A DNA stretch of 64,000 nt, taken from contig CBDCRK010000002.1 of NCBI GenBank assembly GCA_965220955.1, forward strand, positions 66,494 to 130,493, read 5' to 3'. Position 1 is the stretch's first letter. Every line of letters begins with the position of its first letter. Below, in pieces: positions 59,173-64,000 of this stretch. The DNA comes from CBDCRK01 sp965220955 (GTDB taxonomy: Bacteria; Desulfobacterota; Binatia; Bin18; CBDCRK01). The notes under the pieces are model-generated. The model saw only the letters and a list, made by a program, of their open reading frames with translations. It was not told the origin of the DNA and ran no database searches. The position numbers and the translations under genes are program-made.

Positions 59173-59446
59173 AGTGTTCCTCCTGACCTAACACTCTTGC
59201 CAATGATTATTGGTGAAGAAGCGTACCGGGTTCTACACCATCATGCAACAGTCGGTTAAGAGCAGAAAACAACGAGCAATATCATAGAGGGAATAATCTT
59301 AGCACTGACCCGATGAATGATCTCGGCTGATACTTGAATTCCGCTTGGTGAGGGTCTACCTCTTGCACATCGCCGTTCTTCCCTCGTAAAATTATGGAAA
59401 AATAAGGACTTTGTCTGCTCCGAGAGAGATGGCGAAGAATCCGTCT
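59173..59446. other. Non-coding gap
   Basis: About 270 bases beyond the LLM start with only short frames and no resemblance to any protein or RNA gene. The composition becomes AT-richer here and changes again to a higher G+C character after about 59700. Confidence 0.5.
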
Positions 59447-59668
59447 TTAAATCTCCGCGCTCAAGACCTCAATTAACTTCCTACGTAGAGGGTGACGTTT
59501 GAGAGGCTGTGCGCCCAGAGACCCCTGATGGAAATAGACCCGAATGTGGCCACCGAATTTGTCGACAGCCGACAGAGTATCTCTCACCCGGGTCTGACGC
59601 CGATGCAACAGTGTGAAAAGTGCTGCTTTGTCATCTGTCAGTGCGATAAAACCGCAGCCTAGAACATT
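59447..59668 (-). pseudogene. Possible C-terminal protein remnant downstream of the TonB operon
   Basis: A 73-codon minus frame without a standard early start, reading VLGCGFIALTDDKAALFTLL then RVRDTLSAVDKFGGHIRVYFHQG and ending LIEVLSAEI and TAA. It has protein-like composition and begins after two stop codons that end the TPR gene. No family is recognised. It could be the tail of a deleted gene or chance; low confidence. Confidence 0.25.
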
Positions 59669-59671
59669 TTA

Positions 59672-60919
59672 CTATTCTGTGTATCGAGAAGAGTCTGTTT
59701 TTTCTTGATCGAGCACACGCAGCCACTGCCCGGCTTGCTTGGCAACTTGGCGATGGCGAGTCGCGTTGCTGAAGGCGGCCCTGCTGGCGGCCAGTTGTCC
59801 GGATCGGTACTCGGCAATCCCCAGCAGTATGGAGGCGCGTCCGCTATCGCTGAGTCCGCCTTTTTTCATGCCAAGGGCGACCGCAGCCGCGGCGGCCGGC
59901 CAGCGTTCCAACTGGATGAGCAGCTCTGCACGACGGATATCAAGCCTTCCGGTCTTTGCGCTGTGAGCGCTACTCTCAAGTACGTCCAAAGCCCGTTGAT
60001 ACTCTTTGGCGTGCAGCCAACAGGTCACCAGTAATTCCCGATGCGCCTCTGTGTCGGCCACCACTTGTGCTGTCAATCCGTTGTCCAGAATATCCGCGGC
60101 TTTATACGACAAGCCGAGCTGCAGATAGGATTGCACCACGTATAACACTTCCTGTTCTTCAAGGAGTCCCAGCTTATGGGCCAGAGCCAGCGTTGAGGCA
60201 GCCTGGCGCTGCTGTTCGGTCTGCACATACAGCTGCGAGAGCTGTAACCAGTAGATTTTTTTGCGAGGCAACTGGTTAAGCAGCTGGTGTAGCACCCGCA
60301 CGGCCTGGGAGAGTTTCTGCTGCTCAACAGACGCAAACAGCAGCAGCTGATACCACTCCTCATGGAATGTGGCGGCCTGGCTGATGGCCTGCCGAATGTG
60401 TTGCTCGGCTTCGGCGTAGCGTTTGAGCTGGCTGTACACCTGGGCAAGCAAGGCCCGGGACCGCGGCGTGGGCTGGGCTTCTTCAGCCAGCCAGATTTCA
60501 AGTTCTTGCACCCCTTCCTCATAACGCTCAGCGGTGATCAAGATCTGAGCCAGATTATAGCGCAGGTTCTGGGCGCGTTCGGGCGGGAGGGCTTGGCTGG
60601 CCAAGCTATTCTGAAACATGCTGGCGGCCTGATCAAATTGATTCAGAGCCGTGTAGAGATGTCCCAAGGTCTGATTAACGAGAGCCGCCTCATATGGACT
60701 GAGGTCAGGGTCTGTCGAGAGGGTTTGTAATTGGACGAGGGCCTGTTGATGCTGCCCCTGCTGCGTCAACTCCTGGGCTTGGATCAGCTGATCATAAACT
60801 TTTTGTGAGAGCGGGGGTTCGCTGGCAGCAGCCGTGGCAACAACCAGCCAGAGACAGAGGACTGCCCAGCAGCTCGTCACCCCAAGACCTCTGTCACATC
60901 GTCTGCTTTTCCAGCCCAC
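59672..60919 (-). CDS. TPR protein of the TtpC/TonB operon
   Basis: Exported 415-residue TPR protein with an N-terminal signal (SCWAVLCLWLVVATAAASEPP) and repeats such as TEDLS-like helices LVQLQTLSTDPDLSPYEAALVNQTLG, AASMFQNSLASQALPPERAQ, AEQHIRQAISQAATFHEEWYQLL. It is the last gene of the DUF3450-ttpC-exbB-exbD-tonB run; TPR proteins at this position are known from such TonB loci. The GTG start at 60919 has GAGGGAGGG upstream and the start lies 1 base from the tonB stop. Probably an envelope partner of the TonB complex. Confidence 0.82.
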   Translation of the reverse strand: MGWKSRRCDRGLGVTSCWAVLCLWLVVATAAASEPPLSQKVYDQLIQAQELTQQGQHQQALVQLQTLSTDPDLSPYEAALVNQTLGHLYTALNQFDQAASMFQNSLASQALPPERAQNLRYNLAQILITAERYEEGVQELEIWLAEEAQPTPRSRALLAQVYSQLKRYAEAEQHIRQAISQAATFHEEWYQLLLFASVEQQKLSQAVRVLHQLLNQLPRKKIYWLQLSQLYVQTEQQRQAASTLALAHKLGLLEEQEVLYVVQSYLQLGLSYKAADILDNGLTAQVVADTEAHRELLVTCWLHAKEYQRALDVLESSAHSAKTGRLDIRRAELLIQLERWPAAAAAVALGMKKGGLSDSGRASILLGIAEYRSGQLAASRAAFSNATRHRQVAKQAGQWLRVLDQEKTDSSRYTE

Positions 60920-60920
60920 G

Positions 60921-61565
60921 TCAGCCCTCCCTCAAGGCGAAGTCGATCCGCTGCGAGGCCCGCGAGTCAACCGCCCGCCCATCTTTTGTCCGGGGCTTAA
61001 ATTTCCATTGAACAATGGCCCGCAGGGCAGCCCGGTCAAAAGTCTTGGGAGGAGAGGACTCAATCACCACCGGATCGCTCACACTCCCATCTTTGGTGAT
61101 CGTAAACTCAACTGTCACAAAGCCTTCAATCTGCAGGCGCGAGGCGCGCGAAGGATAGCGCGGTGGCACACGCACCAGGGCAATCAGTTCTTGGTCCATC
61201 AGACCCGGGCCACCCGGTTGAGCAGCAGGAGATGCCAACAAGGGGATCATACCAAGCAAAGGCCCTCGGGCAGGCGCCGCCGTCATCTCGATCTGCGGCA
61301 CTACGAGATTGGGTTGAGACGTCTGCAGCGCCAGGCTCGGTGCTGTTGGCGGAGTTTCGGGAGGGGGCGGCTCTGGTGGAGGCTCACGCCGAGCGGGTGG
61401 CGGGGGAGCCTCTTTGCGGGCAAGGCGCACAAAGTCAACCACCGGGTAGGCATCCCGACGCAGACTGTCACTAGGCGGACGTGAGATCAGGGCTTGCATG
61501 CCAAGAAAGAGCAGAACGGCGAGTACCAGCCCGCCCCCTCCCGACGCCGCTGTCCGCCGCCACAT
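60921..61565 (-). CDS. tonB: Energy transducer TonB
   Basis: Inner-membrane energy transducer passing proton-motive energy from ExbB/ExbD to outer-membrane receptors. An N-terminal helix (LVLAVLLFLGMQAL, about residues 15-28), a Pro/Glu-rich periplasm-spanning linker (EAPPPPARREPPPEPPPPETPP) and the TonB C-terminal domain with RVPPRYPSRASRLQIEGFVTVEFTITKDGSVSDPVVIESSPPKTFDRAALRAIVQWKFKP (about 145-205) are visible. Length 214. It is 3 bases from exbD. Confidence 0.92.
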   Translation of the reverse strand: MWRRTAASGGGGLVLAVLLFLGMQALISRPPSDSLRRDAYPVVDFVRLARKEAPPPPARREPPPEPPPPETPPTAPSLALQTSQPNLVVPQIEMTAAPARGPLLGMIPLLASPAAQPGGPGLMDQELIALVRVPPRYPSRASRLQIEGFVTVEFTITKDGSVSDPVVIESSPPKTFDRAALRAIVQWKFKPRTKDGRAVDSRASQRIDFALREG

Positions 61566-61568
61566 CGG

Positions 61569-61973
61569 CTAACCCTCCTGCCGGGCGGCAACGGCGATAT
61601 TGTGCACGCCGGCCAGCCGGACCTGATCCATGACTTGTACCAGCAGCCCGGTTTGCGCCGACTCGTCTGCCAAAACAATGACATCGGCCTCTGGATTGTC
61701 GGCCAGCATCCGTTCAACATTGGCCCGGACCGCGCGAATATCGACCCGACGGCGCTCCATCCACACCTCGCCTCCCGCCGACAGGGCGATATGGATTGTG
61801 CCGCGTTCCTTTGTTTGGGTTGTCTGGGCGAAAGGCCGGTTGACATCAATCCCGGCTTCCTTGACAAACGACGCTGTCACCAGAAAAAAGATGAGCAGAA
61901 TAAAGACCATATCAATCAGCGGGGTCAGATTGGGCTGGTTATCGGTCTGGAGGCTGACACGGCGGCGTCTCAT
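61569..61973 (-). CDS. exbD: Biopolymer transport protein ExbD
   Basis: Single-pass inner-membrane protein of the TonB complex (134 residues). The N-terminal cytoplasmic stretch RRRRVSLQTDNQPNLTPLIDMVFILLIFFLVTASFV includes the conserved membrane Asp in LTPLIDMVFILL (about residue 20-25) needed for proton translocation. The periplasmic domain ends QVMDQVRLAGVHNIAVAARQ. It lies between exbB and tonB. Confidence 0.93.
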   Translation of the reverse strand: MRRRRVSLQTDNQPNLTPLIDMVFILLIFFLVTASFVKEAGIDVNRPFAQTTQTKERGTIHIALSAGGEVWMERRRVDIRAVRANVERMLADNPEADVIVLADESAQTGLLVQVMDQVRLAGVHNIAVAARQEG

Positions 61974-62003
61974 TGCAGTGCTCTCAACATCTTGCCCCGG
62001 CTT

Positions 62004-62600
62004 TTACAGGCCGGAGCGTTTCTGAAGCTCCACCTGGGCTCGTATCCACAACAGGCCCGGATTGCCAAATTCGTCGTCCAGCTGTAGCAGGCTGGTGAGT
62101 TTCTGAAGTTCGACCTGGGCCCGCTGGGTTAAGCTGGCACCGAAGTACAGCCCGGGCAGGGCACACACCAGCCCGGCCATGGTCGTCACCAGGGCTTCGG
62201 AAATGCCGTTGGCCACCCCGTTGACGTTGCCCGTCCCGAACAACTGCATCACGGTAAACGTGGCGATCATGCCATTCACGGTTCCCAACAGTCCCAGGAT
62301 GGGCAGCACAACGGTCAGGGATCGAATCAGCGGCAGAGACCGACGCAGCTGATAGTCCATCTCGACAATCTCCATCCGGCGCAGTTGACGGGCATACCAG
62401 GAGTAGCGCTCGCTCCGCGCCTGCCAGCGAGCGATGACCCCGCTCACCAGCGCGGGATAGCTCGTGCGCAAGAAGACATAGCGTTCAACAATGAGCGTGC
62501 CCAGCACGACCGTAACCAGCAGGATACCCCACAGGGCAGGCCCGCCAACCGCCATGAATCGCTGCAAGGGGTCAAGCGGATTCTGGATCAGGAAGTTCAC
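62004..62600 (-). CDS. exbB: Biopolymer transport protein ExbB
   Basis: Polytopic proton-channel protein of the MotA/TolQ/ExbB family (198 residues) with three membrane segments: about 24-42 (LWGILLVTVVLGTLIVERY), 94-112 (SLTVVLPILGLLGTVNGMI) and 135-160 (ALVTTMAGLVCALPGLYFG). The GLLGTVNGM segment is the conserved pore block. The start is GTG at 62600, overlapping the end of ttpC by 29 bases, with GGAG upstream. The C-terminal ~25 residues repeat the preceding RAQVELQK, an apparent local duplication that makes the protein longer than most of its class. Confidence 0.9.
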   Translation of the reverse strand: MNFLIQNPLDPLQRFMAVGGPALWGILLVTVVLGTLIVERYVFLRTSYPALVSGVIARWQARSERYSWYARQLRRMEIVEMDYQLRRSLPLIRSLTVVLPILGLLGTVNGMIATFTVMQLFGTGNVNGVANGISEALVTTMAGLVCALPGLYFGASLTQRAQVELQKLTSLLQLDDEFGNPGLLWIRAQVELQKRSGL

Positions 62601-63951
62601 TGCGCCGCTCCACGAGTCTGGCGATCATCCCGGCACTCTGTTCATCCAGGATTTGAATCAGTCGGGTGCTCTTACCCGAGACCAGGGTGTGAAGAAGGAC
62701 AATCGGAATCGCCACGCTCAACCCCAGCTGGGTCGTCACCAGCGCCTGTGAAATCCCGCTCGACATCGTACGTGGATCGCCCGTCCCAAACAGGGTAATG
62801 GCCTGGAAGGTATCAATCATCCCGACGACCGTGCCGAGCAGGCCCAGCAGCGGGGCAACCGCGGCCAGGATACTGATCGTTGACAGGCCGCGTTCAAGGC
62901 GGGGGATCTGATTGAGAATGGCTTCATCCAAGCGGGCTTCCAGGGTCTCGGCATCCTGCTCTTCGTCGTTATGATGCACCAGCATCACCCGACCTAGCGC
63001 GTTGTCGGCCTGCGGCGTGTCGGTCTGGCGTTGGGCGTTAATGCGCTGTCCTTCTCGCCACAGGTAGACCGCCCGCTCCACGACCAAGGCCAGGCCCATG
63101 AAACCAATGGCGAGGATGATATAGCCGATGAAGCCGCCCTGCTGCAGGCGTTCCCACACGTCTGGTGTCTGGACCAGCGCGGCCAGAATAGCTCCCCGAG
63201 ACGGGTCTATCCCGAACGCGCCATAGGCATCGGTGGCCTGCTCCAGTTCCTGGGCGGCGCTGCGGTAGCGCTGCTCTGGCTGGCGCGTCAACTCCACCAG
63301 CTGGCGCGTCTCCGGCACATAGCGGAGATAGTTGCCCTGAGAGACACTGTTAAACACTCCGACCCGGACGACCGCCCGCTCCGCCTGCGTGCCATTCGCG
63401 TCCACCACAGTCGTCGGGAACTGGACCACCCGCCCGGACTGCGTCATCTCTTCCAGCAGCGCGATCCACAAGCGTTCGAGCTCGTCCAGCGAGGGGAGTT
63501 CTCTGCTCTCGCCCAGGGCGTAGAGAAAAGCGGCGCGCTCCCCGAGCTGGGCGGACACGAGCGAGTTCTCAAGCAGGCCGGCGGTATCGCGCGCCACCTG
63601 GCGCACCACGCCGAACAGCTCGCCCAGCGAGGCGGCCCGCTCATCAAGCTGAGTGCGCAGCTCCTCCAAGCGGTCTTCGTTTTGCTCAAAAATCGCCCGC
63701 TTCTCTTCGCCCTGGCGCCTGACCTCGTTCAGGTCTGTTCTGGCCTGTCGGATGCGCTCCTGCTGCTGGTCACGCTCTGCCACAAAACGGGCTTCGCGTT
63801 CGCCGTGTAGCTGGGAATCGGCTTGCCGTTCAGCCCGCACGCGCTCCAGCAATTCCTCAAGCGAACCCGGCGCTTCCTGGGCGGCGGGACTTGACCAACC
63901 CGGCACAGTCAGGAGGACGAGCCAGACCACACCCCAGTATATTCTGTTCAC
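62572..63951 (-). CDS. TtpC-like MotA/TolQ/ExbB protein with periplasmic coiled coil
   Basis: 459-residue large ExbB-type protein as found in Vibrio-type TonB2 (TtpC) systems. A signal peptide (YWGVVWLVLLTVPGWSSPA) is followed by a long coiled coil rich in Glu/Arg/Gln (RQADSQLHGEREARFVAERDQQQERIRQARTD; about 25-120), then the ExbB channel domain: FIGYIILAIGFMGLALVVERAVYLW (about 275-300), AAVAPLLGLLGTVVGMIDTFQAITLFG (about 363-388) and QLGLSVAIPIVLLHTLVSG (about 405-425). The GTG start at 63951 overlaps the stop of the upstream DUF3450-like gene (GTGA). It heads the intact part of the run. Confidence 0.9.
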   Translation of the reverse strand: MNRIYWGVVWLVLLTVPGWSSPAAQEAPGSLEELLERVRAERQADSQLHGEREARFVAERDQQQERIRQARTDLNEVRRQGEEKRAIFEQNEDRLEELRTQLDERAASLGELFGVVRQVARDTAGLLENSLVSAQLGERAAFLYALGESRELPSLDELERLWIALLEEMTQSGRVVQFPTTVVDANGTQAERAVVRVGVFNSVSQGNYLRYVPETRQLVELTRQPEQRYRSAAQELEQATDAYGAFGIDPSRGAILAALVQTPDVWERLQQGGFIGYIILAIGFMGLALVVERAVYLWREGQRINAQRQTDTPQADNALGRVMLVHHNDEEQDAETLEARLDEAILNQIPRLERGLSTISILAAVAPLLGLLGTVVGMIDTFQAITLFGTGDPRTMSSGISQALVTTQLGLSVAIPIVLLHTLVSGKSTRLIQILDEQSAGMIARLVERRSELPDPESA

Positions 63952-64000
63952 GGTACCACCTTATCTGGAGCCGGGATGGGCAGGTTGAGCAGCTGTGGTG
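63948..64000 (-). CDS. C-terminal end of a DUF3450-like protein, partial
   Basis: The minus strand runs in from the right edge and ends QLLNLPIPAPDKVVP and TGA, overlapping the start of ttpC by 4 bases. DUF3450 genes occupy this position before ttpC in TonB2-type operons, so this identity is taken from context and from only 17 residues; the rest lies outside the window. Confidence 0.45.
   Translation of the reverse strand, partial: PQLLNLPIPAPDKVVP

Noticed and set aside
63031..63810. 259-residue plus-strand frame inside ttpC
   Set aside because: Fully antisense to a well-supported membrane protein gene with a clear domain structure, in a high-G+C region where long antisense frames are expected.

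Overview
The window looks like a Gram-negative, metabolically versatile, uncultivated bacterium. Evidence is the TonB/ExbB/ExbD energy-transduction operon, type IV pilus genes, a DUF1329 outer-membrane-associated protein and a lipoprotein. A CaiB-type CoA transferase, an LLM-class (F420-type) oxidoreductase, EthD-like and FIST proteins, and 2-oxoacid:ferredoxin oxidoreductase are typical of deep-branching proteobacteria-like lineages such as Tectomicrobia, Binatota or former Deltaproteobacteria. The taxonomic placement is inference; no rRNA or tRNA gene was seen.

Layout. 1-2706: 2-oxoacid:ferredoxin oxidoreductase alpha (cut by the window edge) and beta subunits. 2748-8830: a loose region with a pyruvate dehydrogenase E1-beta remnant, an HTTM-like membrane remnant, a Gfo/Idh/MocA oxidoreductase, a TenA/PqqC-fold protein, a small gene broken by two in-frame TGA codons, an epimerase and a TPR lipoprotein. 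8834-14809 (minus): glyoxalase II-like hydrolase, FIST protein, unknown Cys/His protein, biotin carrier, biotin carboxylase and a homoserine-kinase-like kinase, with a 147-bp MITE-like element between the carrier and carboxylase genes. 14922-23197 (minus): mtnA, ABC1/UbiB kinase, larB, thiL, dnaJ, dnaK and grpE. 23297-29221 (plus): recO, glyS, ppdK, aroE. 29373-33790: a type IV pilus cluster containing a PilB-derived miniprotein without ATPase, pilC, a PilS/PilR-like single protein that skips the phosphorelay, a sigma-54 promoter and pilA.

33880-43654 is an envelope/glycan-type membrane-protein locus. Two intact YfhO paralogues flank a graveyard of frameshifted or deleted membrane-protein genes, and a spermidine-synthase-like membrane protein that has lost its enzymatic domain follows. 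43826-54537 holds DUF1329, a methyltransferase, a PPOX-fold protein, a double EthD protein, a CoA transferase, a TPR protein, cobalamin-dependent methionine synthase and a zinc alcohol dehydrogenase. 54714-59172 holds an ECF sigma/anti-sigma/DUF3106 operon, a frameshifted hypothetical gene, a PolB-like 3'-5' exonuclease, a truncated TetR regulator and an LLM oxidoreductase. 59672-64000 is a TtpC-type TonB operon (DUF3450 end, ttpC, exbB, exbD, tonB, TPR), visibly richer in G+C than the flank before it.

The strongest window-level signal is repeated gene breakage: about a dozen loci keep recognisable ends or domains but show internal deletions, frameshifts or lost C-termini, while housekeeping genes between them are intact. 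This suggests ongoing gene decay, or, for the homopolymer cases, sequencing or assembly error or phase variation. The most distinctive possible system is the pilus cluster: a membrane PAS sensor fused straight to a sigma-54 activator, next to a good -24/-12 promoter in front of pilA and an ATPase-less PilB remnant.
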